Part shown: one piece after another, positions 7,957-16,294 of the stretch
How the letters are laid out: each line of letters begins with the position of its first letter
Position numbering within the stretch: the stretch's first letter is position 1
DNA from: an uncultured Ruminiclostridium sp.
GTDB taxonomy: Bacteria; Bacillota; Clostridia; Oscillospirales; Ruminococcaceae
DNA length: 64,000 nt
Reading direction: 5' to 3'
NCBI GenBank assembly: GCA_947624435.1
Contig: CANQKE010000012.1
Location: 1-64,000 of the forward strand
Translations under genes and position numbers: made by a program
The notes under the pieces: model-generated
The model's input: the letters and a program-made list of their open reading frames with translations, nothing else
Databases searched by the model: none
Told to the model about the DNA's origin: nothing

Positions 7957-10587
7957 GTGATAATGGGAAAAAAGGTTTGGGCAGTGGTTTGCGGTGCCGT
8001 CAGACAGGAATTTGAACTTTACACCACTATAGCTATGTTGTGCGACTACCGTTCAAGAGGATTCATAGAAGGTATTGTAATATCAACTTGGAAAGGCGAA
8101 CTTGAAAATATAAAAAATTTAAGATCCAAGCTTGAATTACTTAATATTTATGTTGTTGAACTTGATCCGTTAAATGAAGAATTGGGAAAATTTCTTCATT
8201 TAAGCTATGCCAGACAAGCTTATCAGCTGAAAAGCGCACTTGAGCTTGTTCCGAATGATGTATTTGTATTAAAATGCAGAACCGATTGTTCAGAAAATCG
8301 GATCAAACTTTTCGATGATGTCATTCAAGGAAAAGTTGACTTGACCGCAGAAAAATTTGGAGGATTTGATTCCGGCTTAAATTATAAAATAGCGGTTGAT
8401 ATTCTGGGCGTAGGAATACCGTTTGTTTTCTGTGATATAGTTTTTCTGGGTCATGTTTCTGATATAAAGAAAATGGCGGATATAAAAGCTGTTGTAACAG
8501 AATACGGATTTTTAATGGGTCCGGATTATTGGTTTTTTATAAGTGCGTTTATTAAAACATTTCCTTTATTAGAACAATTTTTAATGACTTTAAGAACCTA
8601 TGCGTTTTTTCCGGGCGGCATATTCCAAAACAAATTGAAGCAATATATTATCGAAAACAAAGATGCCAAGGAAACTTTTGCTCTTCCCGGTATTTTCAAC
8701 AAATTTTATGCGCTGTATTTTTTGATTATACACTGTGGTATTTATTCCGTATCATGTAAAAAAATAAAAATCAGTAAATTGTACCTTTCGGATATATTCG
8801 CATGTAATAATGACGTAGGCATGAAATTAGGCTGGAGCACATTCATAGCTAATACAGAAATACTAAGAATGTTGATTAATTTTGAATGTGAACCGACAAA
8901 AGGGTATATTAAACTGTTTAAGGAAATATGCAATCTGGCTGTTCCGGGGTGTGCTCAGAAAATATACTTTACCAAGGAAGATCATGACGAAACCTGCGAA
9001 TGGTTAAAAAACGTATTAAAGGAAGAGCCGAATAAATGGCTAAGATATAAACATCTTTCTACAGCTAAACAAAATGATTTTGATTTTTCCGATACTATTT
9101 CTATTTTATACTCTGAAAATAAAATATCCGATATGAATGAAATGTGTGAGCTGCTTCAATTTATATGTTTTAACGAAAATGACGATTATTATAATTCGAT
9201 CTTATACAACTTACCACAAATAAAAAAATTCGGCGATCATTTTTATGAGACCGCATTGAGTGCAAGCTCCAGAACGGAAAATCCCGAGGTTTTGAAAAAT
9301 TTGGCCAAGAGGCTGTTTTATAATGAGATGGGAAACAAAAAAACCGATCTATCTCAAATATTTGAAAGGTTTGAATGGCATCCTACATATTTCTATAGTT
9401 TTCCAATGCCATCAAGTAAAATCGCGGCATTCTATTATTATGGTAAATATGCCGAATCAATGGGGAATTATACCTTATCTAAAAATTTCTACAACCAAAT
9501 TATTCATCATTTTAATATTTCTGACAGTAATCCTCCGGAAAATTATGCGGATGCTGTTCTTGAGATCATCAAAGCAATAGTACTTGAGCATTATAAAGAA
9601 TATAAAAACGACCGCACAATAAAATATATGATAGACTTTTTGACAGATGAGTTTTTTGACACTGCCTTTACATTGGAACAATTAAATTACTTATCAGAAT
9701 ACATTTTAGAAAGGAAATATGCCGTTCCTTTTAGAAAAGGGGAGCCGTCTGCATTTGACGACCTTATTATGTCAAAAGACAAAGAATGTCTGCCTGACGA
9801 AGCTGATAAGATCACATTGCTTATTTTACGTGAGAAATGGAATCAACCGCATGAAATTCAGGAAAAGGCAGATGAAGCTTTGATACCGTTAGCCCAAAAA
9901 TGTAATAGCAATATATTATATCTTGTAAAAATAAATTTCTTAAACAACGGTGAAATAATTCCGTTTGATCTACCCGCAATAGCCGGCAATGATGAGTATA
10001 TACTGCTTTTGAAAATATTATCCGAGAAAAAAAGCTTGTTAAATAATAAAGAAAGCGTTCAAAAAATTTGTAATTCAGACTCATTCAGGATCATAGCTTT
10101 AGAATTATTTTGTCAATTGGAACAAAATGATAATATTAAGCTTTTCTCTTCAAAAAACGGTACAGAGTTTTGGATAAGCTATATTCCTTTTGCCGAAAAC
10201 AAAATAAACGTAAAGCTTATGCCTGTAAAAGATAGTGAACATTTAACTTGGCCATATTCGGATTGTGCTTCTCCGTCTGCGCTTGCGGCGTTTTTTAAGT
10301 TTAATCAGAACGATTTATTTTTTAGCGTTGAATTTAGTTCATATAATTCTCCAGCCAAACAATTATTATTTGAAAACATAGATAAAACAGCAGTGGATCC
10401 GTTCGAGCCAAAAGCAAACATAATACGATTGAAATCACTTGGTTGCCCGCTTGAGCATTTACAAAATCCATATCTATATAGTGCGTATATAGAAAATGCA
10501 CTAAAATGTTTTTGCGGGATCGGAGATATGCTTACTCAAACAGCGATCAAAATAACAAAAACAATATGTAATGATGTTCCTGATTAA
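7957..10587 (+). CDS. WavE-like polysaccharide synthesis protein with long unknown C-terminal region
   Basis: The first about 260 residues resemble the WavE lipopolysaccharide-synthesis family: VWAVVCGAVRQEFE, GFIEGIVISTWKGE, then FVLKCRTDCSEN (the RTD signature), and a conserved PDYWFF region. These proteins are thought to be glycosyltransferases. The remaining about 600 residues have no family I recognise. They are rich in Asn, Lys, Leu and Tyr, look alpha-helical in the middle (possible TPR-like packing around FYNQIIHHFN), and end with a more mixed fold. GTG at 7957 is favoured because TAGGGAGGAA ends six bases before it; ATG at 7963 is the alternative. It stands after a 100-bp gap and is the last gene of the AT-rich block. 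Confidence 0.55.
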   Translation: MIMGKKVWAVVCGAVRQEFELYTTIAMLCDYRSRGFIEGIVISTWKGELENIKNLRSKLELLNIYVVELDPLNEELGKFLHLSYARQAYQLKSALELVPNDVFVLKCRTDCSENRIKLFDDVIQGKVDLTAEKFGGFDSGLNYKIAVDILGVGIPFVFCDIVFLGHVSDIKKMADIKAVVTEYGFLMGPDYWFFISAFIKTFPLLEQFLMTLRTYAFFPGGIFQNKLKQYIIENKDAKETFALPGIFNKFYALYFLIIHCGIYSVSCKKIKISKLYLSDIFACNNDVGMKLGWSTFIANTEILRMLINFECEPTKGYIKLFKEICNLAVPGCAQKIYFTKEDHDETCEWLKNVLKEEPNKWLRYKHLSTAKQNDFDFSDTISILYSENKISDMNEMCELLQFICFNENDDYYNSILYNLPQIKKFGDHFYETALSASSRTENPEVLKNLAKRLFYNEMGNKKTDLSQIFERFEWHPTYFYSFPMPSSKIAAFYYYGKYAESMGNYTLSKNFYNQIIHHFNISDSNPPENYADAVLEIIKAIVLEHYKEYKNDRTIKYMIDFLTDEFFDTAFTLEQLNYLSEYILERKYAVPFRKGEPSAFDDLIMSKDKECLPDEADKITLLILREKWNQPHEIQEKADEALIPLAQKCNSNILYLVKINFLNNGEIIPFDLPAIAGNDEYILLLKILSEKKSLLNNKESVQKICNSDSFRIIALELFCQLEQNDNIKLFSSKNGTEFWISYIPFAENKINVKLMPVKDSEHLTWPYSDCASPSALAAFFKFNQNDLFFSVEFSSYNSPAKQLLFENIDKTAVDPFEPKANIIRLKSLGCPLEHLQNPYLYSAYIENALKCFCGIGDMLTQTAIKITKTICNDVPD

Positions 10588-10724
10588 CTGAAAGCATTTA
10601 GTATTTTTGTATAATATTTTAGTATTATATAGAGAGTCTTATAAAAATCGGATTATTAAATGACCGAATTTAAGTTTAGCAATAGGAATAAATTTTTAAC
10701 GGCGATAAAAGAAAGGTCAATAAA

Positions 10725-11348
10725 ATGAAAATACTCTCCCACCGCGGTTTCTGGAAAACCGAGGAAGAAAAAAACACGCTTGCCGCATTTGAACGAGCCT
10801 TTTCCAACGGCTACGGTATAGAAACGGACATAAGGGACTTTGACGGACAAGCGGTAATATCCCACAATCCTGCGGACAATCGCTGCCCGCTTATGACGGA
10901 TATGCTGGAGCTTTGGAAAAAATATGGCAAGCCTATCCTTGCCTTGAATGTCAAAGCTGACGGCTTGTATCTGTTGGTGGAGGATATTTTTAAGGAATAC
11001 GGTCTTACCGAAAAGAATTATTTTCTCTTTGATTCCTCAGTTCCTGAGCAATATATCTACATAAAGCGCGGATATAACATTTTCACCCGAAGCAGCGAGT
11101 TTGAGGAAAAAATATCCTTTTGGGAGCAAAGCAAAGGCGTATGGCTTGACCAGTTTACCGATTGCAGCCATATAGCTAATACCGTAGAAAGCTTGTTGGA
11201 TTCGGGAAAAACGGTTTCGGTCGTATCGCCTGAGCTGCACAAAAGGGATAATAAAGCGGTATGGGAGCTTTTGAAGAAATATAAGGGCAGGGACAACCTT
11301 ATTCTTTGCACCGACACACCGAAAGAAGCGGAGGAATTTTTCAAATGA
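10725..11348 (+). CDS. Glycerophosphodiester phosphodiesterase-like (GDPD) family protein
   Basis: Starts ILSHRGFWKTEEEKNTLAAFERAF, the SHRG...N(T)xxAF signature of the GDPD TIM barrel, followed by IETDIRDFDGQAVISHNP (metal-binding E-x-D and the second His). At 207 aa it is a short cytoplasmic form without signal peptide, as seen in capsule loci. The role may be hydrolysis of a phosphodiester substituent or recycling of a glycerophosphoryl donor; this is inferred from fold and place. A clear ribosome site AAAGAAAGG precedes ATG. GC content returns to the level of the rest of the genome here. The stop overlaps the next start (ATGA). Confidence 0.7.
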   Translation: MKILSHRGFWKTEEEKNTLAAFERAFSNGYGIETDIRDFDGQAVISHNPADNRCPLMTDMLELWKKYGKPILALNVKADGLYLLVEDIFKEYGLTEKNYFLFDSSVPEQYIYIKRGYNIFTRSSEFEEKISFWEQSKGVWLDQFTDCSHIANTVESLLDSGKTVSVVSPELHKRDNKAVWELLKKYKGRDNLILCTDTPKEAEEFFK

Positions 11349-11974
11349 GTAAGATCAAAGCGGTAATATTCGATATGGACGGAGTTCTGATAGACGCCAA
11401 AGAGTGGCATTATGAAGCACTGAACAAAGCGCTCGGACTGTTCGGCTATGAGATAAGCAGATATGAACATCTTGTTACCTACGACGGACTTCCCACTGCG
11501 GACAAGCTGTCTATGATGACCTTGGAAAAGCAGCTCCCAAAAGGCTTGCACAAGTATATAAACGCATTGAAGCAGGAATACACAATGGAAAAAATATTTG
11601 TGAACTGCCGCCCTTTGTTTGTGCATGAATATGCTCTTTCAAAACTGAAGTCCGAGGGATACAGACTGGCGGTAGCGTCAAATTCAATTCGTGCTACCGT
11701 CGATATAATGATGCAGAAAGCCAGCCTTGAACGCTACCTTGAGTTTTCTCTCAGCAATCAGGACGTTACAAAGGCAAAGCCCGATCCCGAAATATATAAC
11801 GTCGCAATTTCAAGGCTCGGTCTTGACCCGTCGGAATGTCTGGTGGTAGAGGATAACAAAAACGGCATAGCGGCGGCGGCCGCTTCAGGCGCAAATGTAA
11901 TGAAGGTAGAAACGGTGTATGACGTCAATTATGACAATATCCGCAAAAATATTGAAAGATGCGAGGTGCAGTAA
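11345..11974 (+). CDS. HAD-superfamily hydrolase (beta-phosphoglucomutase-like)
   Basis: KAVIFDMDGVLIDAKEWHYEAL is HAD motif I with the cap-domain pattern of the beta-phosphoglucomutase/GPH subfamily; VASNSI is motif II, TKAKPDPEIYNVA carries the motif III Lys, and CLVVEDNKNGIAAAAASG is motif IV. It probably dephosphorylates or isomerises a sugar phosphate for the nucleotidyltransferases encoded just downstream. ATG at 11345 overlaps the previous stop by four bases, and the next gene begins directly after the stop at 11975. The 209-residue length is normal for the subfamily. The substrate is not predictable. Confidence 0.8.
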   Translation: MSKIKAVIFDMDGVLIDAKEWHYEALNKALGLFGYEISRYEHLVTYDGLPTADKLSMMTLEKQLPKGLHKYINALKQEYTMEKIFVNCRPLFVHEYALSKLKSEGYRLAVASNSIRATVDIMMQKASLERYLEFSLSNQDVTKAKPDPEIYNVAISRLGLDPSECLVVEDNKNGIAAAAASGANVMKVETVYDVNYDNIRKNIERCEVQ

Positions 11975-12715
11975 ATGAAGATACTTATTCCGATGGTAGA
12001 AAACGAAGTGAAGAATAAATCGGTTGATACCGCATACTGCACTTCACTGTATGAGATAGACCGCAAGACTATACTTCAGCATGTAATCGAACCTCTGACA
12101 AAAATTGAGAATGCGGAATTTATATTTATCCTAAACAAAAACAACGTTGAAAAGTATCATTTGGACAGCGTAATAAGGCTGCTTCTGCCCAACGCCGCTA
12201 TCGTTGTCGCTCAGGGACAGACGAAAGGCTCCGCTTGCAGCTGCCTTCTCGGAATGGATTATTTCGAGCCTGATGAACCTTTGATAATAGTCGGAGGCGA
12301 TCAACTCGTAACGGCAAATTTGCAGGAGGCGCTGAACAGCTTTATCGCCAATGATTATGACGGCGGGGTAATAACTTTTGAGGATATACACCCTCGCTGG
12401 TCCTACGTAAGGCTGAATGACGAGGGCTTAGTGACCGAAGCCGCAGAAAAGCGCCCCATAAGCAATAACGCCACTACCGGATTTTATTACTTCAAACATA
12501 CGTCCGATTTTATTGAGTCCGCGTTCAGCATGATAAAAAAGGACGCGGGCGTCAACGGCAATTTCTTCGTCTGCCCTGTTTACAATGAGATGATACTTAA
12601 TCAGAAAAGGATAGGAACATACAAGATAAAGAAGGAGCAGTATTTTAATTTCAGCCATATCAAAGGAATAGAACTGTATGAAGAATATTGCAGAAAGGTA
12701 AAGTCTGCAAAATAA
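11975..12715 (+). CDS. Nucleotidyltransferase-like GT-A protein lacking the usual nucleotide loop
   Basis: A GT-A fold relative of sugar-phosphate nucleotidyltransferases, clearly related to the gene at 13161: both share LIIVGGDQ / MMIANSDQ, HPRWSYVRL / DNKWSFIKY, a TGFYYF / VGIYNF motif and NFFVCPVYNEM / EFYVAPVYNIL. Unlike that neighbour, its N-terminus (ILIPMVENEVKN) lacks the Gly-rich GRGSRF nucleotide-binding loop and the following KPL motif. It may therefore be inactive as a nucleotidyltransferase, act as a partner subunit, or bind another substrate. The last codons lie in the left arm of a repeat hairpin (12700-12729), whose loop region supplies the TAA stop. Confidence 0.6.
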   Translation: MKILIPMVENEVKNKSVDTAYCTSLYEIDRKTILQHVIEPLTKIENAEFIFILNKNNVEKYHLDSVIRLLLPNAAIVVAQGQTKGSACSCLLGMDYFEPDEPLIIVGGDQLVTANLQEALNSFIANDYDGGVITFEDIHPRWSYVRLNDEGLVTEAAEKRPISNNATTGFYYFKHTSDFIESAFSMIKKDAGVNGNFFVCPVYNEMILNQKRIGTYKIKKEQYFNFSHIKGIELYEEYCRKVKSAK

Positions 12716-12829
12716 ATTTTTCAGACTTTGCGTTTTGCGCTTTGCTGAGTACGGTCAGCAATTTTGCTTCGCAAAACCGCACAAAAACTCGAAAGGAGAG
12801 ATGCTTGCTTTGCAAGCATGGTCATAAAG
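12700..12829 (+). repeat. Leader cassette copy A, upstream of the cupin gene
   Basis: In order: hairpin AAAGTCTG / CAGACTTT with TAAATTT loop; outer stem TTTTGCGC / GCACAAAA-like enclosing TTGCTGA / TCAGCAA and TTTTGCTTCGCAAAA; ACTCGAAAGGAG; hairpin ATGCTTGC-TTT-GCAAGCAT; GGTCATAAAG; ATG at 12830. The left arm overlaps the last codons of the gene at 11975, whose TAA stop lies in the loop. The inner stem shows paired changes relative to copies B and C (TGA/TCA for CGA/TCG). Confidence 0.85.
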
Positions 12830-13159
12830 ATGAAGATAAGTAAACTGTCGGATATGAAAGGCGGCTGGTTCGTAGGCAACTTTGAGCCTACCCTTTACCG
12901 GACAAACGACGTTGAGGCGGCTGTAAAAAGCTACAAGGCAGGAGCGTACGAGCAGTCTCATTATCATAAGGTCGCCACTGAGATAACCGTGATCGTTTCG
13001 GGAAAAGTCAAAATGAACGGCGTTGAATATTGCGAGGGAGATATTATCATAATCGAGCCGGGAGAATCGACCGACTTTCTCGCCCTTACAGACAGCGTGA
13101 ATGCGGTGATAAAAATACCGGGCGCTAACAATGACAAATACCTTACGGAGGAACATTAA
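12830..13159 (+). CDS. Cupin-domain protein
   Basis: A single small cupin: AYEQSHYHKVATEITVIVSGKVKMNG is cupin motif 1 (two His and a Glu as metal ligands), and GDIIIIEPGESTDF begins motif 2. Such proteins in polysaccharide loci are often sugar isomerases/epimerases or binding proteins; here the role is unknown. Start choice is unusual: AAAGGAG at 12792 is followed by a 19-nt hairpin (12801-12819) and then two in-frame ATGs at 12818 and 12830. ATG at 12830 is favoured because, with the hairpin folded, it lies 12 nt from the ribosome site as in the other cassette copies. The 109-residue product overlaps no neighbour; the next start is 2 bases away. Confidence 0.75.
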   Translation: MKISKLSDMKGGWFVGNFEPTLYRTNDVEAAVKSYKAGAYEQSHYHKVATEITVIVSGKVKMNGVEYCEGDIIIIEPGESTDFLALTDSVNAVIKIPGANNDKYLTEEH

Positions 13160-13160
13160 A

Positions 13161-13898
13161 ATGCTTAATATTGTAATACCGATGGCGGGACGCGGGAGCC
13201 GTTTTGCCAATGCGGGCTATAAAATGCCGAAGCCTCTGATAGACGTAAAAGGAAAATATATGATCGAGGTAGTAACCGACAATCTCAGACCTTTGTGCAA
13301 ACACAGATTTATTTACCTTTGTCTCGCGGAGCATATAGAAAGGTACGGCCTTACCGAAAAGCTGAACAGTATTGCTCCCGGCTGTGTGATAGTCCCTGTT
13401 TCACAGGTGACAGAGGGCGCCGCCTGCACGGTCTTGCTTGCGGAAGAATACATAAACAGCGACGAGCCGATGATGATAGCCAACTCAGACCAGTTCGTTG
13501 ATATAAACATAAACGATTATCTGAAAAAGCAAGGCACATCGGACGGCCTTATTATGACAATGACCGCGTACGACAATAAATGGTCGTTTATTAAATATGA
13601 CGAAAACGGCTTTGTGACCGAGGTAAGAGAAAAAGAAGTGATCTCCGACGAAGCTACAGTAGGCATTTACAATTTTGCCAAAGGCAGCGATTTTGTTGCG
13701 GGCGCGCACGAGATGATAGACAGAAATATCCGTGCAAACAACGAGTTTTACGTTGCTCCTGTCTACAATATCCTGATCGAGCAGGGCAAGAAATTTGCTT
13801 ATTATAACATCGGCTCGTTACAGAACGGTATGTGGGGCCTCGGCGTGCCGGAGGATCTGGAAGTTTTCCTCAAAAGCGGAATAAGCGAAAAGATATGA
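13161..13898 (+). CDS. Sugar-phosphate nucleotidyltransferase
   Basis: LNIVIPMAGRGSRFANAGYKMPKPLIDVKGK is a complete nucleotide-binding loop (GxGSRF) with the PKPL motif of NTP-transferases such as RmlA/GlmU-N. EGAACTVLLA and ANSDQFVD supply the base- and metal-binding positions. It should activate a sugar-1-phosphate (or a related phosphorylated compound) to an NDP/CMP derivative for the locus. Start ATG at 13161 follows CGGAGGAAC and comes directly after the cupin stop; an upstream in-frame ATG at 13131 lies inside the cupin gene. It is the intact paralogue of the gene at 11975, suggesting tandem duplication and divergence. Confidence 0.8.
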   Translation: MLNIVIPMAGRGSRFANAGYKMPKPLIDVKGKYMIEVVTDNLRPLCKHRFIYLCLAEHIERYGLTEKLNSIAPGCVIVPVSQVTEGAACTVLLAEEYINSDEPMMIANSDQFVDININDYLKKQGTSDGLIMTMTAYDNKWSFIKYDENGFVTEVREKEVISDEATVGIYNFAKGSDFVAGAHEMIDRNIRANNEFYVAPVYNILIEQGKKFAYYNIGSLQNGMWGLGVPEDLEVFLKSGISEKI

Positions 13899-13909
13899 GG
13901 TGGTAGATT

Positions 13910-14653
13910 ATGAAAATTACTGAAAAAACTTTGGAACTGCTTAAATCAAAAAAGGTTTATACTGATTTGCGAGGGATAGGCAGGCTGAAAATCGGAGATG
14001 AACTTGTTGTCGATCCACACGTGGTAATCGAACCATATAGTATGTTTTCGGGAAATATTATTTCGAATATGGGGTCGTTTTCTTATTCTTGGTCGCCGTT
14101 AAATTCCATCGTAAAAATCGGAAGATACAGCAGTATCGCAAACGGAAACAGAATTTTCGGAACACAGCATCCTTATGAGCGATTTGCGAATTCCAGTGTT
14201 ACTTATGACAGGATTTTCGTTATATTTTCAGACTGCATAAAAAGCGTCGGAAAAAACGGATTAATTGAAAAGCCAATACCTACCCCCCCCCGCATCACTA
14301 TCGGCAATGACGTGTGGATAGGAAGTAACTGCGCCTTAAAACCCGGCATTACTATCCATGACGGAGCAATCGTTGCCACCGGCGCAGTTGTGACCAAAGA
14401 CGTCCCGCCGTATGCTATCGTCGGCGGCGTTCCCGCCAAAATAATTAAAATGCGTTTTCCTGATAATATAATTTGGGAAATGCTGAAATTAAATTGGTGG
14501 GATTACTGCTTTACCGATTTCAACATTGAAGCCGACGCGCCTGTTGAACGGTTTATCGATACTGTCAAGCAGAGCGTTTCCGATGGAAAAATACAAAAAT
14601 TTTCACCCGTTCCATTGACAGGAAAAGATATAATCACGACTGCGAATGAATAA
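13910..14653 (+). CDS. CatB-like (xenobiotic acyltransferase family) O-acetyltransferase with C9 tract
   Basis: Hexapeptide-repeat acetyltransferase: GRYSSIANGNRIFGTQHPYERF carries the catalytic His of the XAT family (QHP), and ITIGNDVWIGSNCALKPGITIHDGAIVATGAVVTKDVPPYAIVGGVPAK is the standard left-handed helix end (shown here as the overall stretch 14304-14448). The C-terminal WWDY and following residues fit the family tail. It would acetylate a polysaccharide sugar. GAGGTGG precedes ATG. An uninterrupted run of nine C at 14283-14291 lies in the coding sequence; slippage there would truncate the protein about halfway, just before the catalytic helix end, so on/off switching is possible. Last gene of the + strand locus, followed by a terminator. 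Confidence 0.82.
   Translation: MKITEKTLELLKSKKVYTDLRGIGRLKIGDELVVDPHVVIEPYSMFSGNIISNMGSFSYSWSPLNSIVKIGRYSSIANGNRIFGTQHPYERFANSSVTYDRIFVIFSDCIKSVGKNGLIEKPIPTPPRITIGNDVWIGSNCALKPGITIHDGAIVATGAVVTKDVPPYAIVGGVPAKIIKMRFPDNIIWEMLKLNWWDYCFTDFNIEADAPVERFIDTVKQSVSDGKIQKFSPVPLTGKDIITTANE
14283..14291 (+). repeat. C9 homopolymer inside acetyltransferase gene
   Basis: Nine consecutive C bases encode part of Thr-Pro-Pro-Arg. It is the longest C or G run I noticed in the window. Homopolymers of this length in surface-glycan genes are classic slipped-strand mispairing sites. Confidence 0.9.
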
Positions 14654-14760
14654 CTTATAGCTGCAACGGCAGCGTTTTCTATGACTTTATCGTCAATTCA
14701 GGAGCGTATTTAAGTTCAGCAGATCGGGCGTTTTCACTCATTTATCAATTTTATATAAAT

Positions 14761-14800
14761 AAGAGCAGTACCGTAATTAAGCGATACTGCTCTTTTCTTG
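14761..14800 (+). terminator. Rho-independent terminator after the polysaccharide locus
   Basis: AAGAGCAGTA and TACTGCTCTT form a perfect 10-bp stem with a 14-nt loop, followed by TTCTTG on the + strand. Placed about 110 bp after the acetyltransferase stop and before the convergent SDR gene; the A-rich left side may let it work in both directions. Confidence 0.8.
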
Positions 14801-14885
14801 TTACATCAGTCACCGATTATATTGACCGTTTGGGTCGAAAACTTCTTTGTGGATATCCCTTTAACGTGGAGCATTTTTGTTTATA

Positions 14886-15908
14886 TTATACGTTCAATAA
14901 AATTTCCTGTTTAGCTTTTTCAAGCGTTTCTATGACTTTATCGCACCAGCGGTCGAACTCGGGGTCTTCCGTTTGCAATTCCGGGTGGGCAAGCACGTAT
15001 TCGATAGTTTGGCGCACGCCCTGTTCAAAATGCACCTTGGGCGAAAACTCCGGCACAGCCTTTTTCAGCTTGGAATTATCGAACACCACCGAGCAGGCTT
15101 TATCTCCGATAAGGCTGCCGGTGTAGTCGTAATCGCTCACCGCCGCGAGGAACTGAGAGCTTACATGGTACGCGTTCAGCTTTACGCCCAGCACATCGGC
15201 GATAGTGCTATATATCTGATCCCAGGTAAGAGTTTCATCGCAGGTTATCTGGAACGCCTCGCCTATCGCGTGGGGATTGCCGATAAGCCCGCAAAAGCCC
15301 TGAGCAAAATCGCTGTTATGGGTCATAGTCCAAAGGGAGCTGCCGTCGCCGTGGATTATTACCGGCTTGCCGAGCAGCATACGCTTTACTACCTGCCAGC
15401 TGCCTTTATTGCCGTGAACTCCGAGCGGCACCGAGCGTTCGTCGTAAGTATGGCTCGGCCGGATGATAGTTACCGGAAAGCCCTGCTCGCGATACAACTT
15501 CATTAAGTAATCCTCGCAGGCTATTTTATTGCGGGAATATTCCCAGTAGGGATTAGCGAGCGCGGTGCCCTCGTTTATAATATACGATCTTACCGGCTTA
15601 TGATACGCCGAAGCGGAGCTGATATACATAAACTGGCGGGTGCGGTCTTTGAACAGCCTGTGATCCCTTTCAAGCTGAGCGGGAACAAAGCCTATAAAAT
15701 CGCAGACACAGTCAAAGGTCATATCGCCTAGGACTTTGGCTGCGGCCGCCTCGTCGTTTATGTCGGCGGTAAGCGTTTTTACCGCGTCGGGAAGGTCGGC
15801 GTTCCGGTTTCCTCTGTTGAGCAGGTACAATTCCTCGCCGCGCTCGGCAAGCAATTTAGTTATCGCGCTGCTTATCGTGCCTGTACCGCCGATAAATAAT
15901 ATTTTCAT
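14886..15908 (-). CDS. NAD-dependent epimerase/dehydratase (extended SDR, CSP41-like)
   Basis: ILFIGGTGTISSAITKLLAERG gives the Rossmann GGTGxxS nucleotide motif; YISSASAY and PYWEYSRNKIACE (YxxxK-like: Y..NK) mark the catalytic part of an atypical extended SDR; IRPSHTYDER and a HGDGSSLWTMTHNSDFAQG region follow. The 340-residue length fits. Such proteins are annotated as sugar-nucleotide epimerases/reductases in Clostridia, but the substrate is unknown. Ribosome site AAAAGGAG lies before ATG. It converges on the polysaccharide locus and is probably transcribed alone or with the HTH gene upstream of it. Confidence 0.8.
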   Translation of the reverse strand: MKILFIGGTGTISSAITKLLAERGEELYLLNRGNRNADLPDAVKTLTADINDEAAAAKVLGDMTFDCVCDFIGFVPAQLERDHRLFKDRTRQFMYISSASAYHKPVRSYIINEGTALANPYWEYSRNKIACEDYLMKLYREQGFPVTIIRPSHTYDERSVPLGVHGNKGSWQVVKRMLLGKPVIIHGDGSSLWTMTHNSDFAQGFCGLIGNPHAIGEAFQITCDETLTWDQIYSTIADVLGVKLNAYHVSSQFLAAVSDYDYTGSLIGDKACSVVFDNSKLKKAVPEFSPKVHFEQGVRQTIEYVLAHPELQTEDPEFDRWCDKVIETLEKAKQEILLNV

Positions 15909-15936
15909 GGTTTCTCCTTTTGGCTGTTAAATGCTT

Positions 15937-16212
15937 TTATATAAACTCTATTTTAAGAGTTTTGCCCATAGCGGCCGCAAGCCTTTGCAATGTTTTGATA
16001 GAGGGGTTTGCGTTTCCGTTTTCCAGCTTGCTGATATCTCCCTGCGCTATGCCGGAACGCTCCGAAAGGTCTTTTTGCGTCAGACCCTCCGCGTTTCTTG
16101 CCTCTATCATCGCTTTCATAATGGAATATTCGGGCTCAAGCGCTTCCCATTCCTTTGAAAACTCAGGGTCCTCAAGCTGCTTGTCTAAATATTTCTGAAA
16201 ATCATCTTTCAT
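15937..16212 (-). CDS. XRE-family HTH antitoxin (HigA/HipB-like), orphan
   Basis: The 91-residue product has a typical Xre helix-turn-helix at residues about 35-88: LTQKDLSERSGIAQGDISKLENGNANPSIKTLQRLAAAMG, a repressor/antitoxin DNA-binding domain, after an acidic N-terminus. ATG at 16212 follows AGAGGAG by eight bases. Immediately upstream and overlapping by frame lies the end of a HigB/RelE-type toxin gene (16214-16294) of which only 26 codons remain. In intact systems the toxin comes first and both are co-transcribed, with the antitoxin repressing the operon. Here it is likely an orphan that may still bind DNA. Confidence 0.8.
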   Translation of the reverse strand: MKDDFQKYLDKQLEDPEFSKEWEALEPEYSIMKAMIEARNAEGLTQKDLSERSGIAQGDISKLENGNANPSIKTLQRLAAAMGKTLKIEFI

Positions 16213-16213
16213 A

Positions 16214-16294
16214 TCAATGCTCCTCTCTGCTAAAATAATCGGCTCTATACCTTTTCGCACGCTCTATCTCTGTTCTCTGAGTTTTCACAACCGC
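16214..16294 (-). pseudogene. 3' remnant of HigB/RelE-like toxin gene
   Basis: Reading the minus strand upstream of the antitoxin gives VKTQRTEIERAKRYRADYF ending SREEH and a TGA stop one base before the antitoxin ATG. This is the characteristic C-terminus of phage-derived Gp49/HigB-type toxins (KTPxxEIexAkxrrxdy). Going further upstream, TAA at 16295-16297 closes the frame, so the catalytic part is gone. It abuts the cellulase stop at 16306, placing the deletion point between about 16294 and 16306. The match is from memory of the family motif; no alignment was run. Confidence 0.7.

Noticed and set aside
12801..12827. Short upstream frame (MLALQAWS) in cassette A that stops just before the cupin ATG, suggesting a leader peptide.
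   Set aside because: In copy C the same ATG is in frame with murG, in E it encodes a different 6-residue peptide, and in D it is missing, so it is not conserved.
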